Of a stretch of DNA of 64,000 nt, positions 23,760 to 35,821 are shown piece by piece. Under the pieces are notes generated by a model. That model made no database searches, was not told the origin of the DNA, and saw only the letters and a list, made by a program, of their open reading frames with translations. Source of the stretch: Hydractinia symbiolongicarpus (lineage: Eukaryota > Cnidaria > Hydrozoa > Anthoathecata > Hydractiniidae); the NCBI RefSeq assembly GCF_029227915.1, contig NC_079876.1:25322328-25386327 (forward strand), in the 5' to 3' direction. Positions within the stretch are counted from its first letter, which is position 1, and each line of letters begins with the position of its first letter. Made by a program: the position numbers and the translations under genes.

Positions 23760-25840
23760 CCATTTACACTTTATTCATCGACCTTTGCATTATCGAAAAT
23801 AGTTATCGAAGTATATGAAGAATTACACTGTCCCTCAACGGAACTTCTGCGAGGCTATAAAAAGAAAACAAAGTAACTCAAAAATGTAGAAATGATGGAT
23901 TCTAATTAGGGCTCTAAACTGTCATGTTGGATAGCGCAATATAGATAATCACGAATTGAATTTTTTGAAAATTTCTATGTGTTATTAAGAAGCATACCTG
24001 CTACTTGATATTAATTCATATATTTGTAACTCACGACGCTACTGACACACTAGCGTGCATGAGAAGAAAATGGACAGACTATATTCTGTGTTAAAAAGGT
24101 CTACAACTTAAATATAATAGTTATTGATTTATTGACTGCTGATTTGTTTTCATATCAAGCATATATGCTTTCAAAAAGGGATACATTTCCAATCTTAGAA
24201 TTGTTCAGAAATTTGGCTTATAGTGTATTGAATCTTTTTTTTTCTTAAACATTTACTTTGTGCAAATAATATAACTCGTTCGCGAATAAATTATAACGAG
24301 TGTGACAGAACTACAAACAGACACAAATTACGGTGAAAATAGGTGACAAATTTCCCAGTTCGATGCAACAAGATATACTGGGCTGATTCTATGTGAATTA
24401 GTCCATCTACTAATTAACTAATTAACTTGTCCAGTTGACAAAGTCTTCTCACACATGGAACTTATGGATAAAGATCTTAGTTTATTTGGTTAGATCCAAA
24501 GTTTTTTAAAATGTCCTTTAGGTTTGCTATTTTTCTCAAAATTCAGGGTCTCTGTGGCTTCACAAATATTTAATGCGACAAAATTGTTCTAAAGGACAAA
24601 TTGAATTTTAAACGTTGCTCACCTAACCTATGCGTCTGCAATAGTAGAGAACTTGCAACTGAATGTTTTTTTATCACTTCGTACAATTTCTCAAGAAGTG
24701 TCGCTGTCTCGATATTTTTGTGGGGAATTGTGTAATGTCAAGGCCATTATTATAAAGAAAAGGAAAGCGACTTAAACGAAATTTCATAGACCAAGAAAGA
24801 GATTAGGTTAATATGGTTAATTTTTTCTTTATAATTGTATGTAAAAGAATGCCAATATACGATTCAAATTATTATTATAAACATAGATAAGTGATTAATA
24901 AAAGTACAAAATATAAAATTCTTGTAAAATAAAACAATAAAGAAACAAACAAAAAAAATTAGTATCATAGATCAACACCGGGGAGGATGTTGAAGAGTAG
25001 AGAAAGAATAGTTTCTTGTAACAATTAGGAAAACTAACACTTAAAACTAACACATAAAAATTACCATAGCAAGGTGAATTATATTCATTTCCTTTGGCTG
25101 GCCATTTAACTATGGAATCCAAGACTATGTTGTGAGCTACATTCTGAAGTTTTACACTTAACGAAAGTCTTTTTAAGATTTACATTGGTGTTTTGTGTCT
25201 TCATTTTTCCCCCTTTCCCAGCATATCCTCATTTAGGTGACTAAATGCATTTTTTAAAAAAAACAACAACAAATGAAATAAATCTGCAAAAACAACATTT
25301 GGCTAAATGAATAAATTTAAAAAACCCCGTTTCCGCCATTATGAGTAGTTTTTCAATATTTGATTGGCACTTCCAATCTTTGAAAATCTTTCACGCACCA
25401 ACCAAAAATGTTTTTGGTATGGGATATATAGCATATATATTCCCTTCCCTTTTCTCTTCCTAACCTTGAGGAAAGGAATTTTGACGTTTAGAAGTGTAAC
25501 AATGCAGAGGTACATTTAGGAGAGTATAATATTTTTATTTATTTTTATTTCTCCTTCCTTGCCTTGGATGAAGTAACCGCTACACATTGTAGGAAAAATC
25601 ATTATTAATTACGCATGTATCATCAATCAAACATGATTGCATATAATTCCCACAAACGCATTACTTCATTGCTAATGATTTCGCAATTGGATTTTCTTTT
25701 GCGACGAAATGCTGTTTATATTTAGCCGAAAATATGGCATCAAGTTTTTTAGAAATCAATGAATTTGGAAAACATTATCTTTGTTAGTTGCATTTCTCTT
25801 AAAAACGAAATATACTTTTTTAAGGTTTTCCAGTTTAACA
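23760..25840. other. No gene seen between genes 2 and 3 (left half)
   Basis: AT-rich intergenic DNA. The 75-codon minus-strand frame at 24895-25122 is unsupported. No RNA gene recognised. Confidence 0.45.
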
Positions 25841-25842
25841 TA

Positions 25843-26348
25843 AATGCTCGATTAAACGCCTACACTAATATAAGCGCCCTTCTCGAATAAACGCCCAACC
25901 TTTTCTGTAATTTTTGTTATAAGCACCGCTTCCAAATATGTTATTAAAATATAATATTACAGCTTCAACAGGCGCCTATTTGAGAAAATCAAAAGAACGT
26001 AAATTTTACTCCAAAACATCTTTGTTCTTTAAATGATCTATAATATAAATGGCCATATGTTTATATCTATTTTTCGTTGCAGTTTGTTATCATCTCATTG
26101 ACGGAGAGAAAATTTAACCATAAACATTTGTGCTTAGGCACACGTTGCTTATAAATAACACATATCTATCTTCTGTTTTTAATTTTTTATATTTTACAAC
26201 TATTATAGTTTCCTAAAAAGAAAGCTTTACACATTACAAAAATGAATTTCTTTCATAAGCGCTTATCGATTTATCTCTCATCTCAAATAAGCGCTTAACC
26301 TAAAAGTCAAAATTTGAAATAATCACCCAAGGCGCTTAATCGAGCATT
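25843..26348. mobile_element. MITE with AATGCTCGATTAA...GCGCTTAATCGAGCATT ends
   Basis: The terminal inverted repeat AATGCTCGATTAAxCGCC at 25843 pairs with GGCGCTTAATCGAGCATT at 26331-26348. Further AAGCGCC / GGCGCxT words repeat sub-terminally on both sides (AAGCGCCCTT, GGCGCCTATTTGAG, AAGCGCTTA). The element is about 505 bp and has no coding frame, which fits a non-autonomous DNA transposon. No target-site duplication was identified with confidence. Confidence 0.7.
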
Positions 26349-26349
26349 A

Positions 26350-28305
26350 AGGGTATTAAGTAAACTGGTATTGATTCCATCAGAAACAGTGTTAACCTAG
26401 GTATTATTAATTTTAACCATTTACTTATCGACATGTTCTTAAGTACTGTTATTTTTACAAGCTTGGCAGAAGGAGTAGTACTTTAAAATTACAAGGCATA
26501 CAGTAATAATAGCCTAACGAATATATTTATATTGTCACTGCGGCTTCTTCAACTACCAACATTGCCCGCAAGACATGCACTACTATGCAGTGGTCAAATG
26601 ACATGTCATTAAGTAATTGGAACATTTTAGTGCTTCACTTTAATAAATTTGATATGTCGTTTTGCTCATCTCTTAAATCCACATGGTAAAAACGTAGGGT
26701 AGGAGGTAGAAGCTGAGCATACACCACAATATTCACATGTTTTTGATTTTTTACCTGTGAATATCCATATTTGAAATTAGTTTTAAATGTTTTTTTAGAA
26801 ATATTAAATGATGTGATACTTTAAATTGATTAATTTGATTTTAAGCATATAAAACTCACCAGGAAACTGTTGTTATTTGTTTTTTTTAGTATCACAACTT
26901 TCTCTCACTTTCTGTTTGAGTAACGAAAAATATACCCTCTCCCGTCACCAATACCCCATACCTGAAAATAAAAATCTGAAGGGTAAAGCGAATAGATAAC
27001 AAAAATCAAAATGTTAAACACTTTTGTAGCAAAAAGTTTATCACTCTACGAATTAAGAAAATAAAACACGAATTTTGAGCTGAAATCCTTTAACAAAATA
27101 CTGAAAGAACGGCGTTTTCTTGGCCACTTTGCTAAAAGTTATAACAAGCATCAGCTTGCAAAATCTGGGCAGCTAGTACGCTGCAGAAATGCGACATTTT
27201 GAGATTCGTAGGTTAGGTAAGAAGTGTTTAAATTGCGTCTACTAAGGGTACCAGGAATTTTCAAAAAAATCGGACATGTTGACTTTAGCAATAATAAGCA
27301 TATAATAAGGGTTTAGATATAATAAATCCCTGTCGTAGGTTCAAATTGCGTGATTGCCACCTAGTCTCAATATAATTGGTGAGGAGGTATTGCAGGTTGA
27401 AAGATTGAATCTGAATTAAACATCTATAATGATTTATTCCCACTTTGTTGATACAGAGTTTCTCTACTGAGCACGACTAAATAATCTACGTCAGATTAAA
27501 CCTTGTAATATATGTATCTAATATTCAACATTTAGAACATGATTTTCTTTTTATTTCATTCAGTTTGTCAAGTTTAATTTGTCAATGTGCAGAGCGGACT
27601 TAGTACTTACCATTTTTTTTCGTTTTTTGGTTAAATTCAAGTCCTCGAACTGTACTACTTGTTGTTGATGACTTTTATACATGAATTTCGGGACCCAACA
27701 TGCGCTACTGGGAAACTTAACAAACTGTCCAACTAGCCATTTTGCAACATGCTAGGTGCAGGGCATTAGACATTTTACGTCCAAGAATGTAGCTGTTGGA
27801 AAATAAATGCATATATTAAAGACAGTTACAGTTTATATCACATTCCAATCACGTTTTATAAAAACAAAATGCAAAAGCATGATGATAATTTTAATACAGC
27901 ACAACCTTTGATCTAAGATTTAATCTAAGATTAAAAATATGTCGTTATTGAATCGGTACATTTCTGCTAATTCCACTTAAAGAGTGAGGATCTACATTCA
28001 TTTAATGCTATTATATTCTGTTTTTCTAAGCTCACAGAAACCCATCAATCAATTTTTTTGTTACAATTTGCAATGTTATTCACTGTGTATCCAAAAGATT
28101 GTCGCATTAAAATAAAAACAAAATGTTAGAAAATTTACAAAGTTTAAGCAAAACCTTAGTTTTTACTTATATTCTGTTCAAAATAGTAGCCAATTTTTTA
28201 CTTTGTATTAAAGAACTAATTTTTGGATCGGAAAAATAGGACAGGCGTGGATTTTTCACGTGCTAAAGCCTAGTGTTATATAACCAAAATTGCAGTTGCA
28301 AAATG
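26350..28305. other. No gene seen between genes 2 and 3 (right half)
   Basis: AT-rich intergenic DNA, including the likely symmetry centre of the gene 2/3 inverted duplication near 26.0 kb. No coding exon or RNA gene recognised. Confidence 0.45.
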
Positions 28306-28480
28306 GTAGCCTCACGACGGATAACCAAACTTCCAAAATATTGAGCAATACAGTATTTCTTTACAATTCAACCTCAAATTGCAAGATCGCACATGTGACG
28401 CCTTTAAACATGTGTTGGATTCTAACGCTGACAAAGTAATTAGTAGACCAAATCACTCTGCGTAACTTCCTGTGTAGCAG

Positions 28481-28563
28481 TATATAAGCTGGTTAGCGAC
28501 AACCAAAAATCATTCCTACTTGAAAGAGCTTTAAACGTACTGCTTCAAGAGAAGAATACAAAG
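28481..28563 (+). promoter_or_regulatory. Gene 3 TATA box and leader exon
   Basis: TATATAAG is at 28481-28488, followed by CAACCAAAAATCATTCCTAC at 28500 onward, then TTGAAAGAGCTTTAAACG and TACTGCTTCAAGAGAAG. The CAAAG|GTATGC donor is at 28563/28564 and the GTTTAG acceptor ends at 28701. The transcription start probably lies near 28508. Confidence 0.75.
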
Positions 28564-28708
28564 GTATGCCACCAGCTAACAACATTGAAAAAAGCTATGC
28601 TACGGTTTTAAACTAACAAAACTAAAAAACAAATCAGAATTGAGCACAACATTGAACTCATCGTTGTATGTTTGTAAATTATTGATTGATTTATTGTTTA
28701 GAATCAAC

Positions 28709-29612
28709 ATGAAGCTTCTGATCGCACTTGCTTGCTTATTTGTCGGCATATTAGCCGGTAAGTTTCGCAAAATTCGTTACTACAAAACTTTATTTTTTTC
28801 TTTATTTATTGTCCTGTATAATTATAATAAAATTATTGAATGCTAAAGGACTGAAAAAAAAATTAACTAGCTTCTGATTTTTTTTTATTTTATCTTTAGA
28901 AGAAGAAAGCGACCCCAGTGTATATGGATATTCAAACTATGGTGGTTACGGATATGGACAAGGTTCCTCCTATGGAAGTTATGGAAATGGATATGGATAT
29001 AACAGTCACAATGGACTAGGATATGGGGGAAATAAGGTTTATGGAGACCCCAGCTATACATACGGACATGCGGGCAGCAACTACGGATATAACGGAAACA
29101 GTGCTGGGTACGGTGGATATGGTTACGGTTCATATGGAGTAGTGTCTGGAAACTACGCTGGAAACGGCTACAGTGGGTACGGACACAAAGCATATGGTGA
29201 CCCAACCTACACATACGGACTTGGAAGCAGTTATGGCAGTTATGGAAACTCTGGGTATGGTAATCAAGGATTATACGGTGCTGGATACGGAAACTACGCC
29301 GGACATGGATATTCCGGATACGGACACAAAGCATATGGTGACCCAACCTACTCATATGGACTTGGAAGCAGTTATGGCAGCTACGGAAACTCTGGATATG
29401 GGAATCAAGGATTATATGGTGCAGGACACGGAAACTATGGAGGACATGGTTATGCCGGTTACGGGCATAAAGCTTATGGCGATCCATCTTATACCTATGG
29501 ATACGGCAGTTCCGGTTATGCAGGTTATGGAAGTACTGGACACGGTAGCTATAGTGGTTATGGATCAAACTATGGTGGATATGGACATAATGCTTATGGA
29601 GATGAGGAATAA
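28709..29612 (+). CDS. Gene 3: secreted Gly/Tyr/Asn-rich KAYGDP-repeat protein
   Basis: Coding exons 28709-28757 and 28900-29612 are joined over a 142-bp phase-1 intron. They give 253 residues, the same length as gene 2. The signal peptide is MKLLIALACLFVGILA, identical to that of gene 2, followed by EEESDPSVYGYSNYGG. There is one NKVYGDP module, three HKAYGDP modules and a terminal HNAYGDEE. Differences from gene 2 are scattered substitutions without indels, for example VSGNYAGNGYSG in place of VSGNYGGNGYSG. This points to recent duplication or continuing gene conversion. There is no mature Cys. AATAAA overlaps the TAA stop at 29608-29613. A secreted matrix role is inferred. A short open frame running through the signal exon into the intron is not the real product. 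Confidence 0.88.
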
Positions 29613-29700
29613 ATAAAAATATTTGAAGAAACATATAAATATATATTTTGGTGATTGAAATGAATCGATAATAAACATTAAAGTTTTTGTTTTTCGTTAC

Positions 29701-30479
29701 ATGGCCAAAAGGGGAGTGGTATTATATAATACCTATGAATGTTCTGCCTTTTTTACGTTATTGTTTGCTCTGTTAACAATTGAAACGCGCTGCTTAAAAA
29801 CAGGCCTAAAAAATCTTGGAATGGGGTTTACAAACGGGAAGTACGGCTTACAAACCGGTTCACTTAACAGACGTGCTTAAAAAAGCGTTGTGTCGTTCAC
29901 AAACAGGCCGGCGAAGCGTTACAAAACGAAATAACGTTTACTACACGGATTGATCAGTTCCACAGTTCCTTAGCAACCTAGCTTTCTTGTTACAACTTAA
30001 TACGACGGAAAAAGGAACGGACATTTAATTAAAAATCATTGCAAAATATTTTACCTACTTAAAAAAAGAAACAATAAAAAAACTTGATAATGCAGCACCT
30101 CTCAACGTTTTCCTGCAACACGTTGGGAGGTGCGTTGTAACATACTGAAGGTGATTGTAACATTTTCTTTCTGTTTGATGCAGATCCAACATTATACCTT
30201 TATAACTTTGGCTGCTTGCTAAGGCTGTCATCCCAGTATAGCCTCCGGTTCTAAAGAGGCACTGACATCCGCAGTGATTTCTGCTGAATATCTATCTGAC
30301 TGCCAGCTTTGGCCACTTTTTTCAAAATTATATTATAAAAAAATAGCAAGCTGTTGAGCAAGCGGAGCAGTGTATAACGTGAGTTAGCTGATTCAGCCCC
30401 CCTCTTAAATTTTTAAATTTGGTGACTTTAATTTAGCTTTTTTTTCCAAAAATTTTGGCCCAAAAAAAATAAATGTACT
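29701..30479. other. No gene seen; short hairpin at 30095-30133
   Basis: Intergenic. GCACCTCTCAACG (30095-30107) and CGTTGGGAGGTGC (30121-30133) form an inverted pair with one mismatch around a 13-nt loop. It has no RNA family signature that I recognise. Confidence 0.5.
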
Positions 30480-32335
30480 TAAACTTTATTTGTATTTCAT
30501 GATATCGTCCTTTACCAGAAAATAAGAAGTTATAGCAAGAGACCGATCAATTAAAGTTTCACTTTCAAATTAAAACTGATCCTAAATCCTATACTCTAGG
30601 GATTTAATAAAAATGTTTTCTTAATATGCTCTCGAAATGTAGATGAGAAAAACATGGTATCATTATTTTCAGTTAGTTTATGATTCAAAATAGGCATGCA
30701 TTAAAATAGTTTTTATGTTTGCGTGTTCTAGTTCCTTTTCTTTTTTTAACTTTCAGATTAAATTTCAATATTTCTGCGAATTCCTCGCGTTGTTATGTTT
30801 GCACCATACCTCTAGCAAATAAGAGCTCGGTCAGTTATCGAAGCATAACCTTGCTTACAGAATATAGCGCGATGTTTAATACGCTGAAATCTTTTATTTT
30901 AGCAAATTCAACATTGTTACTTCGGTTATAAAGTTGTACCTAATAATGGATCATGAGCTAGTAATGGTTAAGCCAATTGCTTTCTTAGTCTAGCATTGGT
31001 GAAATTTGCGTACACAGTATCTTACTTAACATAAAGATTATTGAGCGATTCGTATACAAGAGTCGCACAACTGACTTGAAAAAAACGACCATTTTATCAA
31101 ACTTTCTCAGGTTCAGCATTCCATTTTATTATATTTTATTTGAGGCTCGAGCTATAAGATTATGTTATTAATAAGTCTGAAGCTAAATATTCTTATCCAC
31201 GTCATGCTATAGAAAAGCGTTGGCGATGTTTGCATGACCTTTCACTGCTTCCTGCATTATAAATCAGCTCCACAAATTTTTAGCGATTCTTGCTTCTACA
31301 AAGTTCAAACCTGAAGTTTTTCTGCACTCTAGATTATTTTTGGAAACTACATGCATCACGTTGACCATTACATTCTGTCACTGTCGAATACTTACAACAA
31401 ATGTAAAATATCCGCAGTTGCATAGTCCTATTTAGCAAAATAAATCTTTTGGTAACTGTAGTAGGTATAAGACGAGAGAAACGTAAACGATTTTTATGTA
31501 GGCTGCTGTGTAATAAAACCGAGGAGCTATAGCAGCTACCAGAAAATTAAATCATGAATGCACTGGAGAGAATCGCATTAGTGCAACCCGCAGCAAAATT
31601 ATGAAAAAAACACAGCACCTGTTTTTCTGCCGTGGCACAGTTGAAAAAGGTTAAAACAAATTAGAAACAAGTTTTATGTAAGAATTCATGAGAAATATTG
31701 GAGGTTGACTGATGGAAGTATGCATGAGTCTAAATCATGTCAAGTATGAGAAATAATGATTAAAAACAACATGTTTTTAAAATAAGATTTTTGATCTGAA
31801 AAACGATCTCTACAATTCCTGAGGTGCTGGCTGAAGTCATATTTTTATTGAGCCATGGGTTTTCTGCATGTATGGAGAACGACTGCCTCACATTAGCCTG
31901 AACCATAAAAAGATGATTCTTGTTGTTAATCACCTAATGTGATTAAAACGTTTGATAGCAGCATAATATTTTATGAAAAGAGGTATATTTTTTCTCATCA
32001 TGGGCACACAAAAATAGTCTTTATTCAAAAAGTTATTGCGCAAAAGGAGTAATTACAATATGCTAACATTGGTTTAGTGAATGTTAAGTATGTTATCATA
32101 TGGCTACTGTTAGGGCTTGCAGTCCCGTAATAATAAACAGTAATCATTCCAATCGCTGTTAACTGCACAGTTAACAGCGATTGGAATGATTACTGTTTAT
32201 TATTACGGGACTGCAAGCTGGGAATTACCATATATCATTATCACACAGTACAAAAACGATCTAAAATCTGCTCAAAGTAACAGTTTTTGTCCAGGACAAT
32301 TTCGAAACCTGGCGTTTTTAAATGGTTTTGTTTTA
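30480..32335 (+). repeat. Non-coding block B, copy 1 (longest)
   Basis: Shares collinear sequence with 36190-37100 (same strand) and 38170-39930 (inverted). Landmarks are CCAGAAAATAAGAAGTTATAGC at about 30518, TAATAATGGATCATGAG at about 30941, AAAAGCGTTGGCGATG at about 31214, CATGCATCACGTTGACCATT at about 31350, and TTGCGCAAAAGGAGTAATTA at about 32036. No long open frame is conserved. It may be a mobile element or part of the duplicated locus. Confidence 0.65.
32115..32218. repeat. Perfect 104-bp palindrome, 51-bp arms
   Basis: Left arm 32115-32165 is the exact reverse complement of right arm 32168-32218 around a 2-nt CA centre. The homologous block B copy at about 38250-38310 (inverted) contains only the right-arm sequence in diverged form, so the left arm appears to be a later inverted copy. 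Confidence 0.9.
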
Positions 32336-33415
32336 GTTGCAAAACAAACTTTTTGTATAGCAATAAAAACGTATTTTAACCTTTAAATTTGTTTTAATGT
32401 AAAAAAAACGAAGCTTTTTGTGTATACTTCATCATGTTAAAATTAAAAGAAATCTTTATATACACAAATGTTTAAAGTGTAAAAACCACTCAGGTGAAGA
32501 ACAAAAACGGTCCCTCCCCCGTATTGTTTCTTCTGCCCTTTTGAGAAGTACGCGAGTGAGACGAACGCTTGATAATAAGGGCATTTGTGATTTTGAGGCA
32601 ACATCGGGCACTATTCAGTGACACGCACATCCTTGAATGTCACACATTCAAACATTCGTGATAATCGTAGCCCCTTCTGAAGAAACAGATTTAAGTATAG
32701 TGAATAACGGAAGTTAAAAGTTTTTACTGAGGCATATAAACAGAAACGACTAAAGTTTGTTTTGAAGAATGTCAGCGTGTTTTGGACTGCTTAAGAAATA
32801 TTGTTTTACTTAGACGGTGTAGGTTTTGACCATAGAAATAATCCCAACGCGTAAGCTAGAGCGTTTCATTAATGGGATGTAGCCGGGCTATGGATTGTCA
32901 ATGACAACGAAAAGGACAGGGGAAGTAATGTAAGTGTTACCATTTAATAAACGTAAGTGTCAAATGAGTCCCAAGCAATCCAATTTTCCGATTAATTGTT
33001 ATACCGAAATGGTCAATTGATAACTTCAAGATCTTTGAAAATCTCTATGTATTACTCAAGGAAACATCAAAACATCTGCAATAAGTTCAAATCATTTCAA
33101 AAGCAAAATAATAGATTTCAAACTGCGATTTGAGTAAATTAAATCCACAGGGACAGCGATAGTGACACGATGTCACTGGATACACTAAAACTCTTTTACA
33201 ACTCTTTACGAATCACTTTACGCAAGCTTAGCAGAAGATATGGCCAAATATTTAATAAATCCAACCGAAAATAACATGATTACATAGTTTTCATTATAAT
33301 TTATGACAGAGATGGATCAAAATTACCAGTACTACCACTTGCGATAGAGGTCACGTATTACATACACAGTTAATTTAGGTGAAGCTGTTAACCTTTACAA
33401 ACTTAAAACGTTTTA
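32336..33415. other. No gene seen
   Basis: Intergenic. The 67-codon frame at 32418-32621 has no recognisable domain or splice support. Confidence 0.45.
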
Positions 33416-33905
33416 ACTTCTTCTGCTCATAGCTAAGATGAGACACAACTAGTCGAAGTTCTTGAGTCTTTTCCGTCTCAAAAATTAGAGAAAAAAATCA
33501 GGTTGTTCTTGGTTAAGCGCAACACATTAGAAAATACTTTAACTTTTTTATATGCATGATGCTCAAGGTTCGTAGAAAGCATGCAAAGGCTCACATGCCA
33601 CTCAAAACCTTAACATTTAAACTATTAGTTTATCCCAGATACAGTAACCGCAGCATTGGGCCCAAGGATATGATTCCCCCAGACTGGGGTTTTTCGCATC
33701 CAACATATTTACGATTTCAGAAACGTTTCAGTTGTAATTAAATGGTTGTATTGTAGTTCAAAAGAGATATAGATGCAATATATTGCGTTACAGCTAACGA
33801 TAGCATACGGTTCTCGTAAGTCTTTCCTGTCTCAGAAAATTGGAAAAATAAGTAAGGTTATTTTCCGTTGAGCGCAGTAAATTGGAAAAGAAATGTAAAA
33901 ATATG
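33415..33905. repeat. Diverged direct repeat pair
   Basis: Sequence at about 33425-33545 (AGCTAAGATGAGACACA, AGTCTTTTCCGTCTCA, GGTTAAGCGCAACACATTAG) recurs diverged at about 33795-33890 (AGCTAACGATAGCATAC, AGTCTTTCCTGTCTCA, CGTTGAGCGCAGTAAATTGG). Spacing is about 370 bp. Origin unknown. Confidence 0.5.
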
Positions 33906-33983
33906 CCATTTTACTTTCTACACAGCTGACGAGATATACATTACAATATTTTTTTTTAGTTTTAAAAGCTGATATTTGTTAAA

Positions 33984-34280
33984 ATGGAGCACACAAACGC
34001 TGTAAAATCAAATAATCTAAAGAAGCTCCCTCTATCGATAACAGATAATCTCAAAATTCATCGAAGAAAAAAACACTTAAGGAAGCAAATCATATTATTA
34101 GGAAGACTCAAGCAGAGTAGACATCTCATGAACAAAAACAAAAAATCCAAGCTAAAAAACATATCATACTGCATCATAATAACGTTTAACCCTCCATTAA
34201 AAAAAGATGAAAAAACAACAATATTTTTGCAGACTGTTGACAAGCACATCCCGAAAACTATAGAAAATATTAAACTGTAA
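33984..34280 (+). CDS. 98-codon open frame, unknown, doubtful
   Basis: A Lys/Asn/Ile-rich frame starting MEHTNAVKSNNLKKLPLSIT. There is no signal peptide, domain or promoter. Its 3' half lies in sequence that is mirrored beyond gene 5 (41.88-42.05 kb), where the frame is not kept. That argues against selection on the protein. Most likely chance. Confidence 0.15.
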   Translation: MEHTNAVKSNNLKKLPLSITDNLKIHRRKKHLRKQIILLGRLKQSRHLMNKNKKSKLKNISYCIIITFNPPLKKDEKTTIFLQTVDKHIPKTIENIKL

Positions 34281-34790
34281 AAAAAATGAGTTGCAGTTGC
34301 ATCAGTAACGCTACAAAAATAATAAAAGATTCGTAATTCGAAAGTCATAGCTTATACTTTGCATAAGAAAACCTTACGAAGTTCTGAATCAACATTCCCA
34401 GTTCAATCTTTTGCTTATATACTTTAGGTTACTTGACAAAAGTTAAATCAAAAGAAAGAAGGCTATTTATATGTAATATTAATAATTTTGGCCGTCTTTT
34501 TACAAGAGTGTGCCAAAGAATTGCTGAAAAGCTGCCGCTAAATCACTAGATTTTTTCCAACAAATCTTTAAGAAAAACAGCCTAGCATAAGACAAAATAT
34601 GATCAACAATTTGGAACAATAAGAGAATAATGCAACTGCTGCTGCAGGTTTTATGTAAATATGTTACTATAAAAAGCAAATTTGTCAATAAAGAACAGCA
34701 TGAACTGTCAGCGAAAACATTTTGGGTATATTGTGTTTTCATTTATTCAAGCTCCATTTTATTAATATTTATAAAAATATACAATTTTAT

Positions 34791-35633
34791 TTATTCTTCA
34801 TCTCCATATGCTTTATGTCCGTAGCCATATCCACCATAACCGCCACGAGCACCGCCATAACCTCCACGAGCACCACCATAACCATACCCGCTTCCATATC
34901 CTCGTCCTCCATAGCCACCAATTCCGTATCCACTTCCATATCCATTTCTGTATCCGTATGTTGGGTCACCATATGCTTTGTGTCCGTATCCATATCCACC
35001 ATATCCTCCTGTTACACCTCCATATCCGTAACCGCTTCCATAACCTCGTCCTCCGTAACCTCCAAGTCCGTATCCACTTCCACTTCCATATCCACTTCCG
35101 TAACCGTATGATGGGTCACCGTATGCTTTGTGTCCGTATCCATATCCACCATATCCGCCTGTTACACCTCCATATCCGTAACCGCTTCCATAACCTCGTC
35201 CTCCGTAACCACCAAGTCCGTATCCACTTCCATATCCACTTCCATATCCACTTCCGTAGCTGTATGATGGGTCACCATATGCTTTGTGTCCGTAACCATA
35301 TCCACCATATCCGCCTGTTACACCTCCATATCCGTAACCGCTTCCATAACCTCGTCCTCCGTAACCACCAAGTCCGTATCCACTTCCATATCCACTTCCA
35401 TGTCCACTTCCGTAACTGTATGATGGGTCACCATATGCTTTGTGTCCATATCCATATCCACCATATCCGCCTGTTACACCTCCATATCCGTAACCGCTTC
35501 CATAGCCACGTCCTCCATAACCACCATATCCGTATCCGCTTCCATATCCGCTTCCATATCCGCTACCGCGGTTACCGTGATGATAGGCAAGTGTGCCGAC
35601 AAGAAAGCAAGCAAGAAGGATCAAAAGCTTCAT
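34791..35633 (-). CDS. Gene 4: secreted Gly/Tyr-rich KAYGDP-repeat protein, intron lost
   Basis: A single coding exon gives 280 residues. The signal peptide [16 protein letters not shown] runs straight into [13 protein letters not shown]. The intron present at this point in the other five genes and the acidic EESDP leader are both missing. Four modules end in HKAYGDP and the chain ends HKAYGDEE. Filler is [17 protein letters not shown] and [15 protein letters not shown], as in genes 1 and 5, with many Gly and Tyr residues and no mature Cys. The ATG chosen aligns with the paralogues. An upstream in-frame ATG at 35648 lies before the leader-intron acceptor (35641-35642) and would be in intron. 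AATAAA overlaps the stop. It is the mirror-image partner of gene 5. Role inferred: extracellular structural protein. Confidence 0.85.
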   Translation of the reverse strand: MKLLILLACFLVGTLAYHHGNRGSGYGSGYGSGYGYGGYGGRGYGSGYGYGGVTGGYGGYGYGHKAYGDPSYSYGSGHGSGYGSGYGLGGYGGRGYGSGYGYGGVTGGYGGYGYGHKAYGDPSYSYGSGYGSGYGSGYGLGGYGGRGYGSGYGYGGVTGGYGGYGYGHKAYGDPSYGYGSGYGSGSGYGLGGYGGRGYGSGYGYGGVTGGYGGYGYGHKAYGDPTYGYRNGYGSGYGIGGYGGRGYGSGYGYGGARGGYGGARGGYGGYGYGHKAYGDEE

Positions 35634-35727
35634 CTTGATTCTAAACAAGGAAAGTCAATTAAATTTATGTGAAGATTGGAGTACAATTAAACGTTGATAT
35701 GAAGAAAAATATAAAAAACTTGCTAAC

Positions 35728-35810
35728 CTGTGTTTTCTACCTTGAAAGCAATAAGAGTAAAGCTTTTTTAAGTGAAACTGATTTTTAACATTTTTATTCG
35801 TCTTTTATAC
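35728..35810 (-). promoter_or_regulatory. Gene 4 TATA box and leader exon
   Basis: TATAAAAG (minus; plus 35803-35810) is followed by AAAAATCAGTTTCAC, TTAAAAAAGCTTTACTC and TTGCTTTCAAGGTAG, then an ACACAG|GTTAGC donor (35727/35728). The acceptor GTTTAG|AATCAAG lies at 35641-35642. TATA start to donor is 83 bp. The leader intron is kept although the coding intron is lost. Confidence 0.72.
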
Positions 35811-35821
35811 TTTTTTGGAGT

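Larger units (their letters stand above)
28310..29700 (+). repeat. Right arm of the gene 2/3 inverted duplication
   Basis: Inverted counterpart of 22330-23720. It spans upstream sequence, promoter, leader exon, both introns, coding exon and about 80 bp of 3' flank. The similarity continues through non-coding parts, so this is a DNA-level duplication rather than retroposition. Confidence 0.75.

Noticed and set aside
27330-27370. A tRNA T-loop-like GGTTCAAAT word
   Set aside because: No matching A box, acceptor stem or cloverleaf could be drawn around it.
28640-28846. 68-codon frame running through the gene 3 signal exon
   Set aside because: It reads upstream intron sequence, the signal exon and the next intron. 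Acceptor and donor sites and the five paralogues show the true 49-nt exon inside it.
29173-29616. Met/Asp/Thr-rich open frames ([11 protein letters not shown]-like) in frame +2 of the repeat exons
   Set aside because: Alternate-frame reading of GGA TAT GGA-type repeats; no start context or independent conservation beyond the sense repeat.
29608-30480. A lost seventh family gene between gene 3 and block B copy 1
   Set aside because: I looked for KAYGD, the signal exon and the leader motif here and saw none. The idea stays only as a possible explanation of block B's position.
34808-35638. 276-codon plus-strand frame and the related His-rich frames over genes 1, 2, 3 and 5
   Set aside because: Same artefact of low-complexity repeats. 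They appear antisense to every family member, with composition fully explained by the sense repeat.
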